A stretch of DNA of 14,108 nucleotides from Anaerolineae bacterium (GCA_026417715.1 JAOACU010000042.1:1-14108), one strand, 5' to 3'; shown: positions 1 through 7,527, counted from the stretch's first letter. Notes: a model not told the origin generated them from the letters alone. Made by a program: numbers and translations.

Positions 1-23
1 TCGGAGATGTGTATAAGAGACAG
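1..23 (+). other. Nextera/Tn5 transposase adapter remnant (artifact)
   Basis: Bases 5-23 are identical to the 19-bp Tn5 mosaic end used in Nextera libraries (AGATGTGTATAAGAGACAG). The four bases before it, TCGG, match the end of the read-2 (i7-side) adapter rather than the read-1 side. This is untrimmed library sequence at the contig edge, not genomic DNA. Genomic sequence begins at 24, in the middle of sufS. Confidence 0.97.
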
Positions 24-234
24 GTTCGGTGGCTTGTTCTGCCAACGTGTACACGCCGCGATGGATGTTGGCGTTCGTCTGGCGATAGTACGCATCCATC
101 GCGCGAATCACCGCTTCGGGTTTTTGTGAGGTTGCCGCGCTATCGAGGTAAATCAGCGGTTTGCCGTTGATGCGTTGTTGCAGAATCGGAAAATCTTCGC
201 GAATCGCGGACACATTCAAACCAGAGTGGGGCAT
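24..234 (-). CDS. sufS: Cysteine desulfurase SufS, N-terminal fragment (cut by contig end)
   Basis: PLP-dependent cysteine desulfurase, expected to release sulfur from L-cysteine as a persulfide for Fe-S cluster assembly in the cytoplasm. Only 70 of about 410 residues are present, because the frame runs into the adapter at 23. The visible part matches the SufS N-terminus: DFPIL near residues 14-18, NGKPLIYLDSAATSQKP at 23-39, and NANIHRGVYTLAEQAT at 54-69. The PLP lysine and active-site cysteine lie in the missing part. The ATG at 234 is preceded by GAGGAGAAGG, a good ribosome binding site. It is the last visible gene of the suf cluster, 28 nt downstream of sufT. The truncation is technical, not a pseudogene. 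Identity rests on these N-terminal motifs and the suf context. Confidence 0.93.
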
Positions 235-262
235 ACCTTCTCCTCGTTGAGGTGATGCAACT

Positions 263-601
263 TTACCAGCCCATCAGTAATTCAGGGTCTTCCATATAGT
301 TGGGGTCCCACAAATCGGGTAGGATGTTCATTTTGATTTGTTTGCCAGCAATTTGTTGCGCGGTGTCCTTGACCTGTTGAATCAGCCAACCCGCGTACGG
401 GCAGAACGGCGTAGTCAGCATCATTTTGATTTCGGGTTCGTCTTGATTCAAATTGATTTCGCGAATCAAGCCTAGTTGAACCACATCGAGTCCAAGTTCA
501 GGGTCTTTGACTGCGCGGAGTGCTTCTCTGATTTTTCCTTCCGTACTCTCAGGCGGATACGTAGGTGGGGGTTTATGATCGGTAAGCGTAAATTCGTTCA
601 T
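263..601 (-). CDS. sufT: SufT / MIP18-family (DUF59) Fe-S assembly factor
   Basis: A 112-residue MIP18/DUF59-family protein. Members act as accessory factors in Fe-S cluster maturation or transfer. Visible signature: AVKDPELGLDVVQLGLI near residues 30-46, and LTTPFCPYAGWLIQQV at 63-78 with the conserved Cys67. The C-terminal LPDLWDPNYMED resembles the short SufT form found in SUF operons. The frame can be extended upstream to a TTG at 625, but that codon lies in the T-run of a transcription terminator. The ATG at 601 has AAAGGA about 10 nt upstream, so I chose it. It lies between the sufU-like gene and sufS, downstream of a hairpin terminator, which suggests separate or reduced expression relative to sufCBD. 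The exact biochemical role of SufT is not firmly established even in the family. Confidence 0.88.
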   Translation of the reverse strand: MNEFTLTDHKPPPTYPPESTEGKIREALRAVKDPELGLDVVQLGLIREINLNQDEPEIKMMLTTPFCPYAGWLIQQVKDTAQQIAGKQIKMNILPDLWDPNYMEDPELLMGW

Positions 602-623
602 CGGGTCGTTATCCTTTAATGGC

Positions 624-654
624 AAAACCCCGTCGTCAACGCAGGACGGCGGGG
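624..654 (-). terminator. Rho-independent terminator between sufU and sufT
   Basis: On the minus strand a stem CCCCGCCGT / ACGACGGGG (9 bp, one G-U pair) with a 9-nt loop is followed directly by TTTT. It begins 37 nt after the sufU stop codon, in the right place to end transcripts coming from sufC. The T-run is short, so partial read-through into sufT-sufS is plausible. Confidence 0.7.
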
Positions 655-691
655 TACTTGCCGATATGATTGTGCCACGTTACACAAGTTT

Positions 692-1132
692 CTATTCGAG
701 GCGCAAGGTGTGGGCAAGTACGATGGGTTGGATCAATTTTTGTCCCAGCGCTTGACGCGTGGGATACTCGCGGGCGGCACCTTTGAGCGTGTCTATGCCC
801 AGCGTTGCACAACGCAAGCGCGATTTTACCACATCTTCGCCCATTTGGTCAATCAGAACATCGTACGACAACGCTTCGATTTCGGGAAGCGTCATCCCGC
901 GCACCAGTTCCGTGATCATCGAAGCGCCTGCCATACTCACAGTACATCCCTTGCCTTCAAACTTGATGTCCGCCACGCGTTGATGTTCGTCCAAACGAAT
1001 GTACATCGTGACGACATCACCGCAACCGGGATTACCGCCATTGACCAAAATATCGGGATCGTCGAGTGTGCCGTAATTGCGTGGATGATGAAAGTGATCG
1101 AGAATCAACTCGATGTGTGCGGCTCTATCCAT
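692..1132 (-). CDS. sufU: SufU/IscU-type Fe-S scaffold or sulfur-acceptor protein
   Basis: A 146-residue NifU-N/IscU-family protein that would receive sulfur from the cysteine desulfurase and either build the cluster or relay sulfur. Ligand residues are visible: Cys37 and Asp39 in GNPGCGD, Cys63 in GKGCTVSMAGASM, and Cys108 in RLRCATL. The numbering is nearly that of E. coli IscU. As in SufU, the residue before the last Cys is not His. Unlike Bacillus SufU, the ~20-residue insert before the last Cys is absent, so it is intermediate in type. The start is uncertain. A TTG at 1150 would give 6 more residues but lies inside an intergenic repeat. The ATG at 1132 is preferred, although no Shine-Dalgarno is visible. 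The gene follows the rhodanese gene after a 49-nt gap filled by a repeat hairpin. Confidence 0.88.
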   Translation of the reverse strand: MDRAAHIELILDHFHHPRNYGTLDDPDILVNGGNPGCGDVVTMYIRLDEHQRVADIKFEGKGCTVSMAGASMITELVRGMTLPEIEALSYDVLIDQMGEDVVKSRLRCATLGIDTLKGAAREYPTRQALGQKLIQPIVLAHTLRLE

Positions 1133-1134
1133 CG

Positions 1135-1178
1135 TAGTTTCAGGTTTCAAGTTTCAGGTTGCATCCACCTGAAACTTG
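1135..1178. repeat. Heptad repeat (AGGTTTC family) with hairpin upstream of sufU
   Basis: Degenerate 7-bp units (AGGTTTC, AAGTTTC, AGGTTGC) run from about 1135 and then reappear inverted. Bases 1148-1159 and 1167-1178 form a perfect 12-bp inverted repeat around a 7-nt loop. The 19-mer at 1142-1160 recurs exactly at 12529-12547. It fills the gap between the rhodanese stop and the sufU start. Confidence 0.85.
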
Positions 1179-1181
1179 TCA

Positions 1182-2024
<843 letters not shown>

Positions 2025-2033
2025 ACGAACCTC

Positions 2034-3425
2034 CTAAACGCCGATTTTGCGTTGAATCGCTTGTGCCAACTCGTCACGAATAGATTCGAGTGGAATCTTT
2101 TGCATCAACGGATCGAAAAATCCTTCGACAATCAATCGTTCGGCTTCGCGTTGCGGAATGCCGCGCGCCATTGCGTAAAAGATTTGATCGGGATCAATCG
2201 GTCCAACAGTCGCGCCGTGTGTGCACCGCACATCATTCGCTTCGATTTCGAGTTCGGGAATCGAATCGGCGTGCGCGTGCGGACTGAGCAACAAATTGCG
2301 ATTGGCTTGGTACGCGTCACTGCGTTGCGCATTCGGATTGACGCGGATGAGTCCGCGAAAGACCGAGTACGCGCGATCCTTCAACGCGCCTTTGTACAAC
2401 AAATCGCTGGCAGTTTGTCCAACGAGATGATTCTGGAAGGTATGTTGGTCAAAATGTTGTTTGCCATCGCCGAAGAAAAAGCCGAGTAGATTCGCTTGCG
2501 CACCCTTGCCGATGAATTTGCAATCCACAAACGATTTGGTCGTCTGGCTACCTAACGTGCCATTCAGCCACGTGAGTTGCGCGTCGCGATCCAAGAGCGC
2601 AGTTTGCGAGGTAAAGTGCCACACATTGCGCGCGAAATCTTGTAGATAAAAGTACTGCAAACTGGCGCCCGGTTTCAGAATCAATTCGACCGCCGTGTTG
2701 GCAAAGCGTTGCGTTTCAGTCTCTTGCGATGTGAATCGTTCGATCAACGTCACCGATGCGCCTTCTTCGACAATCACGAGTGTATGCGCAAGGATGGCAA
2801 TGTTCGGCGCGTCAAAGTGTGTGAGCGATTGCAGCGGCAACTCGACGGTCACACCGCGCGGGACATACAAAAATGTACCAGCATTGAAGAACGCGCCGTG
2901 TAGCGCGACGAATTTCAAATCGCCGATCGTATCACCGTACGCCGCGCCTTCGCCTTTGGCGGTCTTGGAACCCGCGTAGCGATTCTCGGTGTAGGTGACG
3001 GCGCGCGTCATCAAATACTCGCGCACCAAATCGGGATGTTTGCGAATCGCGGTGTCCAAGTCGGTGAAGATCACGCCGCGCCTGTTCACGTCATCAGCAA
3101 GCCAAGTATCGGCACGCGTCGCGTTGTATTGCACGACGACTCCGCCACCGCGCGCGTCATCGGGCACGCGCAAGGATGCGGGCAACTGTGTCGTCGGTAA
3201 CGATGATGCAAACGGAATCGTTGCGTCGAGTTTCAATTCCTTGAGCGAAGTGCGGCGCCACAGTTCATCGTTGGGCGCGGGGTGTGGCGTCTCTTCGTAG
3301 AGATGCCACGCCTCGCGCCGCTGCGCGCGCAACCAGTCGGGTTCATTCTTCGATGTGAGTAGGTATTCGAGTGCGTCTCGCGAAAAACCTGTCGCAAGTT
3401 GTACGGTTGCTACGTTGTTTGCCAT
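2034..3425 (-). CDS. sufD: Fe-S assembly scaffold subunit SufD
   Basis: A 463-residue SufB/SufD-family protein, a partner of SufB and SufC in the SufBC2D scaffold. It has a variable helical N-terminus with NEPDWLRAQRREAW at 27-40, a beta-helix core (LHGAFFNAGTFLYVPRGV at 175-192, VFRGLIRVNPNAQRSDAYQ at 355-373), and the C-terminal signature VRCTHGATVGPIDPDQIFY at 399-417. Cys401 and His403 align with the E. coli SufD CSHGATVG motif, whose His360 is needed for cluster assembly. SufD rather than SufB is supported by that motif, by the lack of the EGCTAP motif, and by the presence of a clear sufB next to it. It starts 3 nt after the sufB stop, with GGTGGG as the likely ribosome binding site inside sufB. 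It has no intein, unlike its paralogue next door. Confidence 0.95.
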   Translation of the reverse strand: MANNVATVQLATGFSRDALEYLLTSKNEPDWLRAQRREAWHLYEETPHPAPNDELWRRTSLKELKLDATIPFASSLPTTQLPASLRVPDDARGGGVVVQYNATRADTWLADDVNRRGVIFTDLDTAIRKHPDLVREYLMTRAVTYTENRYAGSKTAKGEGAAYGDTIGDLKFVALHGAFFNAGTFLYVPRGVTVELPLQSLTHFDAPNIAILAHTLVIVEEGASVTLIERFTSQETETQRFANTAVELILKPGASLQYFYLQDFARNVWHFTSQTALLDRDAQLTWLNGTLGSQTTKSFVDCKFIGKGAQANLLGFFFGDGKQHFDQHTFQNHLVGQTASDLLYKGALKDRAYSVFRGLIRVNPNAQRSDAYQANRNLLLSPHAHADSIPELEIEANDVRCTHGATVGPIDPDQIFYAMARGIPQREAERLIVEGFFDPLMQKIPLESIRDELAQAIQRKIGV

Positions 3426-3428
3426 TTT

Positions 3429-6400
3429 CTAACCCACCGATCCTTCCATTTGCAGTGCAATCAGTCTGTTGAGTTCTACGGCGTATTCCATCGGCAGTTC
3501 TTTGACGATTGGTTCGATAAAGCCCGCTACAATCATCGTCGCGGCTTCGGCTTCACTCAAGCCGCGCGACATCAGGTAGAACAGTTGCTCTTCGCCGATT
3601 TTCGATACACTGGCTTCGTGACCGATTTGCACATTGTCTTCATCAACTTCGATGTACGGATACGTGTCCGAGCGCGATTGTTCATCGAGCAACAACGCGT
3701 CGCACCGCACGTTCGACTTGACGCCTTCACAGCCGGGATACACCTTGAGCAAGCCACGATACGATGTGCGTCCGCCGTCTTTGCTGATGGACTTGGACGT
3801 GACGAGTGATGATGTGTATGGTGCGCCGTGCACAACCTTACCGCCAGCGTCTTGATGTTGTCCGCGTCCTGCAAACGCAACGGACAAAATTTCACCGCGC
3901 GCGCCCTTGCCCATCATATACACCGATGGATATTTCATCGTAACCTTAGAACCCAAATTGCAGTCCACCCATTCCATTGTTGCGTCTTCGTAGGCAACGG
4001 CGCGTTTGGTGACGAGGTTGTACACGTTCATTGACCAGTTTTGAATCGTGGTGTAGCGTACGCGCGCGCCTTTGTGCACAATGATCTCGACGACGGCGCT
4101 GTGGAGCGAGTCGCTAGAGTAAATCGGCGCAGTACAGTTATGGGAGATTACTCCTTCACCGATATACGATTCGTCCTCTTCGACGGAAAAATTGTAAACA
4201 GTTGTGTTCATCTCTTCCATCTCGATGGCACGAATAGGGACGTAAAGGTAATGTTCATCGAGATAGAAAGGCGAACCACTGTGCCTGCCGTCTGGAGCAG
4301 GTTGTCCCACGATGGCACCAAATTTGGAATTCCAAGGCGATGAGACAACAACAGTGAACAAGTCTTGGCGCGGCTCTTCGCGCATTTGGATATTAACGGA
4401 TGCCGCAATCCCCAACCGCAGCAGTGCATCGCGAAAAGCATATGCCAAATGGCGCGATACAGAACTGTAACGGAACATATTTTTCTTGGGATCGTAACTG
4501 CCATCGCCACGCCACATTCCCCGTACGAGTTCTGCCAAGCAATCGAGCGATGCATTTTGCACCCAGTCAGGTATGCGTTTGTCGTACACGGTTGAACCGA
4601 ACTCGTTCGCGAACAGACGCGCCACCGGCGTAGAAGACAAGACCAACGTCTGACCACTCTGACGCGGCTTGTTTTCGATCATCGCCTTGCCAAAATAGCG
4701 TTGGGTCAACTCTTTTACGTCTTGGAGGTAGGCAGTTTCTTGGGTGTTAAACGAGAAAGAGAGATAATGTTCGTTATCTACGTGGCCTTCAGAAAAGTAA
4801 TAGCCGAACAAGCGGAACAAATCGGGCTCCAGGGCGAGACTGACCGAACGTTCGACGGGCGCGTGCCGTCCGCGTCCGATTCTAACCGTTGTGTCATACG
4901 AACTCGATGTGGTTTCAGGTTGAGGAACAGGGATGGTCAGGTAATCGCCCGGCTTTAAATCAGCGGCAGTTAGCCACTCGGGTTCAAAACGACGATTGCG
5001 CTCGTTGGCGCGCTCACGCCGTACCACCAAGAGCGGATGCTCGGCAGTTACGTGTAACGCTTGGCTACTATCGCCATAATAGCGAATGTGATAGATCGCG
5101 CCCGAATAGGGACGTTGCATTGTGCGATACACGCGACGATAACGCCCACGATGGGTTAACACTTCATCCCCAACACGAATTTCTTCGATGGGTTTTTCGC
5201 CGTCGCGTGTACGCACGCGCGCGCCTGCCAAGAAACACCCTTCGACATAATGCACGTACGAACCTTCATCCGCAATGATCAGCGTGCGTTCGAACTGTCC
5301 CATATTTTGCGCGTTGATGCGAAAGTATGCTTGCAAGGGCATTTCCACGCGTACGCCAGGGGGAACATAGATGAATGATCCACCAGACCATACGGCACTG
5401 TTCAACGCGGCGAATTTGTTATCGGAAGGCGGAATCACCGTGCCAAAATATTTTTTCACCAAGTCGGGATATTCCGCCAGACCTTGATCCATTCCCAAAA
5501 AGATGACACCTTGCTTTTTGAGGTTTTCTTGGATGTTGTGGTACACAACTTCAGAGTTGTGAACGATGAGTCCTTCCGCAACAAAATTGTGCGGACCATC
5601 TACCTCGATGTCATACACCGGCTCCATCCCTGCGGGAGCGATGGAATCAATTTTGACAAAGCCGACGTATTCGTTGGTATGCGCACGGAAACTCGTATCC
5701 GGAAATTCAAGTTTTTGTTCTTGAGGTAGCGTAAAGACCCACAAATCGGACGAAGGGTGTTCTGGCAGAGTAATTGGATTGTAACGTTCCGAAATATCAA
5801 GCGTGTAGGTGACGGATTGATTACGTCCGAGGACTTGGGTCTTGATGTTCGGATGACGCAAGGTCGCTGTCTCACCTACCTCTGGGAGTTGCTTGGCGAC
5901 CGCCACTAGATCGCCGGGTTTGAGTTCGTGCAGATATTTCCAAACACGATGATAACGACCGCGCAGTTTGCCCAAGTCCTGACGGTGTTCCAGCACCAAG
6001 AACGGATGATTGTCGGTGGCTTTGATCGTACGCGTACCAACGCGCACCTCAAAGACCTGACGCGTGCCTTTGGCAGCCGTTGCTTTAACCTTTGTAGCAA
6101 TGATTTGATTACTTTCTTCGTCAAACGAAAATACGGTATCACCCGGCATAACATCTTTGATGGGAACTAGACCGCGTGCCGTGTAGACGCGCGTATCACC
6201 ACTGAGGCATTCGTATTGTGCGCCCACACCAGCCAAAAATTTTCGTTCCGCTTCGGGAATACCAAGCCGATCGAAGGTGCGTTTGATTTGTTCGGGCACA
6301 TCGTCCCACGAACGTTCGGTCTTTTCCGTCGCGCGCACAAAGTAGTAAATGTCGTCAAAGTTGATTTCGCTCAAATCCGCACCCCAGCGCGGCATCGGAC

Positions 6401-6608
6401 GTTGCTCGAACAATTCGAGCGCGCGCAAACGAAACTGGCGCATCCACTCGGGTTCATTCTTCATCCATGAAATTTCTTCCACCACATCACGATTCAACCC
6501 TTTGCGCGCTTTGAACACATATTTTTCTGGATCGTAAAAACCGTATTTCTCACGATACGTCGAACTCGACGCACCGATGTCGAAGGTGGATTTATCGAAC
6601 TGTGTCAT
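3429..6608 (-). CDS. sufB: SufB precursor interrupted by two inteins
   Basis: A 1059-residue precursor of the main Fe-S scaffold protein SufB. Family members are about 470-490 aa. Removing residues 134-351 and 458-824 leaves 474 aa that read through as normal SufB. The N-extein (1-133) ends in FLAGVGAQYE, the middle extein (352-457) runs from SEVVYHNIQ to YVHYVEG, and the C-extein (825-1059) begins CTAPIYSSDSLH. Functional residues are kept. Cys969 and the His997-Glu998 pair lie 90 and 62 residues from the C-terminus, the same distances as Cys405 and His433/Glu434 in E. coli SufB. The Cys of EGC-TAP aligns with E. coli Cys254, the proposed sulfur acceptor. The ATG at 6608 has AGGAGG 4 nt upstream, and the gene starts 12 nt after sufC. 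Working SufBC2D therefore depends on two protein-splicing events. Confidence 0.97.
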   Translation of the reverse strand: MTQFDKSTFDIGASSSTYREKYGFYDPEKYVFKARKGLNRDVVEEISWMKNEPEWMRQFRLRALELFEQRPMPRWGADLSEINFDDIYYFVRATEKTERSWDDVPEQIKRTFDRLGIPEAERKFLAGVGAQYECLSGDTRVYTARGLVPIKDVMPGDTVFSFDEESNQIIATKVKATAAKGTRQVFEVRVGTRTIKATDNHPFLVLEHRQDLGKLRGRYHRVWKYLHELKPGDLVAVAKQLPEVGETATLRHPNIKTQVLGRNQSVTYTLDISERYNPITLPEHPSSDLWVFTLPQEQKLEFPDTSFRAHTNEYVGFVKIDSIAPAGMEPVYDIEVDGPHNFVAEGLIVHNSEVVYHNIQENLKKQGVIFLGMDQGLAEYPDLVKKYFGTVIPPSDNKFAALNSAVWSGGSFIYVPPGVRVEMPLQAYFRINAQNMGQFERTLIIADEGSYVHYVEGCFLAGARVRTRDGEKPIEEIRVGDEVLTHRGRYRRVYRTMQRPYSGAIYHIRYYGDSSQALHVTAEHPLLVVRRERANERNRRFEPEWLTAADLKPGDYLTIPVPQPETTSSSYDTTVRIGRGRHAPVERSVSLALEPDLFRLFGYYFSEGHVDNEHYLSFSFNTQETAYLQDVKELTQRYFGKAMIENKPRQSGQTLVLSSTPVARLFANEFGSTVYDKRIPDWVQNASLDCLAELVRGMWRGDGSYDPKKNMFRYSSVSRHLAYAFRDALLRLGIAASVNIQMREEPRQDLFTVVVSSPWNSKFGAIVGQPAPDGRHSGSPFYLDEHYLYVPIRAIEMEEMNTTVYNFSVEEDESYIGEGVISHNCTAPIYSSDSLHSAVVEIIVHKGARVRYTTIQNWSMNVYNLVTKRAVAYEDATMEWVDCNLGSKVTMKYPSVYMMGKGARGEILSVAFAGRGQHQDAGGKVVHGAPYTSSLVTSKSISKDGGRTSYRGLLKVYPGCEGVKSNVRCDALLLDEQSRSDTYPYIEVDEDNVQIGHEASVSKIGEEQLFYLMSRGLSEAEAATMIVAGFIEPIVKELPMEYAVELNRLIALQMEGSVG
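4137..5237 (-). other. SufB intein 2: full-length intein with LAGLIDADG homing endonuclease
   Basis: In-frame intein, precursor residues 458-824 (367 aa). It starts with Cys458 (CFLAGARVRT, block A) and has block B with Thr521-x-x-His524 (TAEHP), block F VYNFSVEEDESY at 804-815, and ends GEGVISHN with His823-Asn824, followed by Cys825 as the +1 nucleophile. These are the residues of a class 1 intein. The insert between blocks B and F holds two LAGLIDADG motifs: LFRLFGYYFSEG at 597-608 (acidic Glu607) and LVRGMWRGDG at 694-703 (acidic Asp702). A block-D-like KRIPDWV lies at 677-683 and a block-H-like FRYSSVSRHLAYAF at 712-725. Both acidic catalytic positions are kept, so the endonuclease looks intact. 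The insertion point, EG/CTAPIY, is as far as I recall the same as the known mycobacterial SufB intein site. Confidence 0.95.
5556..6209 (-). other. SufB intein 1: intein without an active homing endonuclease
   Basis: In-frame intein, precursor residues 134-351 (218 aa). Block A is CLSGDTRVYT with Cys134. Block B is TDNHPFLV with Thr198-x-x-His201. Block F is VYDIEVDGPHNF at 331-342. The end is GLIVHN with His350-Asn351, followed by Ser352 as the +1 residue. Splicing residues are complete, so it should splice. No LAGLIDADG motif is present. At about 80 residues longer than a minimal splicing domain, the linker (about 241-316) contains LWVFTLPQEQKLEF at 289-302. This resembles the segment that precedes the second LAGLIDADG motif in full inteins, so I infer an eroded endonuclease. 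The insertion site is QYE/SEVVYH, a strongly conserved stretch of SufB. Confidence 0.93.
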
Positions 6609-6620
6609 CGTGCCTCCTGT

Positions 6621-7400
6621 CTAACGGCAATCATCTCTGCCGTTTTCCCTGATCCAATCGTATCCTTTTTCTTCCAACTGCAAGGCAAGTTCTGGACCAC
6701 CCGAAAGTGCCAAGCATCCATTCACGAGGACATGAATAAAGTGCGGTTTGATATAATTCAGGATACGTTGATAGTGCGTGATGAGAAGAATCCCCAAGTT
6801 GGGATTCATCAACGTATTCACTCCGTCTGCTACGATGCGCAGCGCGTCAATGTCCAAGCCCGAATCAGTTTCATCGAGAATGGCTAATTCGGGATTGAGA
6901 ACTGCCATTTGTAAAATTTCGACACGCTTCTTTTCGCCACCGCTAAAACCATCGTTGATGTAGCGCGTCGCAAATGACGGATCGAGTTTCAACAATTCCA
7001 TCTGCTTGAGCAGTAACTTGCGAAATTCGGGGATACTGATCGCTTTGGCGTCGCCATTCGCGCGCGCTTTGCGTTTGGCGTTGAGCGCGGTACGCAAAAA
7101 GTTCGCGACTGTTACACCTGGAATCGCCATTGGATACTGGAACGCAAGAAAGATGCCTTTTTGGGCGCGTTCATCAGGTCCCAACTCCAAAATACTTTCG
7201 CCTTTGTACAGAATGTCGCCTTGTGTGACCACGTATCGGGGATGTCCAGCGAGTGTGTTCGCGAGTGTAGATTTACCCGAACCGTTCGGTCCCATAATCG
7301 CATGAATCTCACCCGCGTTGATGGTCAGATTGATGCCTTTGATGATTTCCTTGCCTTCGACTTGCACGTGAAGGTCTTTGATTTCCAAATGCGGTACCAT
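6621..7400 (-). CDS. sufC: Fe-S assembly ATPase SufC
   Basis: A 259-residue cytoplasmic ABC-type ATPase that drives conformational changes of the SufBC2D scaffold. Motifs in order: Walker A GPNGSGKST (37-45), Q-loop Gln88 in AFQYP, ABC signature SGGEKKR (153-159), Walker B LAILDETDSGLD (172-183), and H-loop His209 in ITHYQRIL. The FSGGEKKRVEILQM and ETDSGLDIDAL stretches are typical of SufC rather than of transporter ATPases, and no membrane subunit is nearby. The ATG at 7400 has GGGAG about 10 nt upstream. It is the first gene of the leftward suf operon, fed from the 7401-7548 divergent promoter region. sufB follows after 12 nt. Confidence 0.96.
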   Translation of the reverse strand: MVPHLEIKDLHVQVEGKEIIKGINLTINAGEIHAIMGPNGSGKSTLANTLAGHPRYVVTQGDILYKGESILELGPDERAQKGIFLAFQYPMAIPGVTVANFLRTALNAKRKARANGDAKAISIPEFRKLLLKQMELLKLDPSFATRYINDGFSGGEKKRVEILQMAVLNPELAILDETDSGLDIDALRIVADGVNTLMNPNLGILLITHYQRILNYIKPHFIHVLVNGCLALSGGPELALQLEEKGYDWIRENGRDDCR

Positions 7401-7433
7401 TTGCTTTTCACTCCCTTGGTTTTATCATTGCAC

Positions 7434-7466
7434 ATTGTAAAGTCAAACTGTAAAAGGAATGTAAGA
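7434..7466 (-). promoter_or_regulatory. Tentative suf operon promoter/operator region
   Basis: On the minus strand TACAAT (complement of 7434-7439) is a 5/6 match to a -10 box, and would put the RNA start near 7427, about 27 nt before sufC. The -35 match is poor, so an activator may be needed. Reading the plus strand, three TGTAA(A/G) words start at 7436, 7449 and 7460, partly covering the -10 box. They may be a regulator site. No IscR, SufR or other known operator was recognised. Confidence 0.3.
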
Positions 7467-7498
7467 AAGGTTGTGCGCGGCTAAAGAAATTGTTAGAA

Positions 7499-7527
7499 TT
7501 GACAGACCTTGCCGAGCAGGGTAGAAT
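7499..7527 (+). promoter_or_regulatory. Sigma70-type promoter for the 174-aa duplicated-domain gene
   Basis: TTGACA at 7499-7504 is a perfect -35 box, and TAGAAT at 7522-7527 is a 5/6 -10 box, with an ideal 17-nt spacer. Predicted transcription start is about 7534, leaving a leader of about 15 nt that still contains the GAGGGG ribosome binding site of the gene starting at 7549. Confidence 0.68.

Noticed and set aside
602..625. TTG start of sufT eight codons upstream
   Set aside because: The codon lies in the T-run of the terminator. The ATG at 601 has AAAGGA upstream.
4208..4657. 149-codon minus-strand frame inside intein 2 in another frame
   Set aside because: It overlaps the well-supported intein coding sequence on the same strand and has no recognisable motif.
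4137..5237. A free-standing homing endonuclease gene inside sufB
   Set aside because: The frame is continuous with sufB on both sides and has complete intein splicing blocks, so it is an intein and not a separate gene.
3429..6608. sufB as a pseudogene disrupted by insertions
   Set aside because: No stop or frameshift occurs over 1059 codons, and the extein junctions rejoin perfectly into conserved SufB sequence.
7419..7446. TTGACT-16-TAAAAC with extended -10 TG as the suf promoter (minus strand)
   Set aside because: Its RNA start would fall near 7412, inside the sufC ribosome binding site. The TACAAT box upstream is more sensible, though weak.
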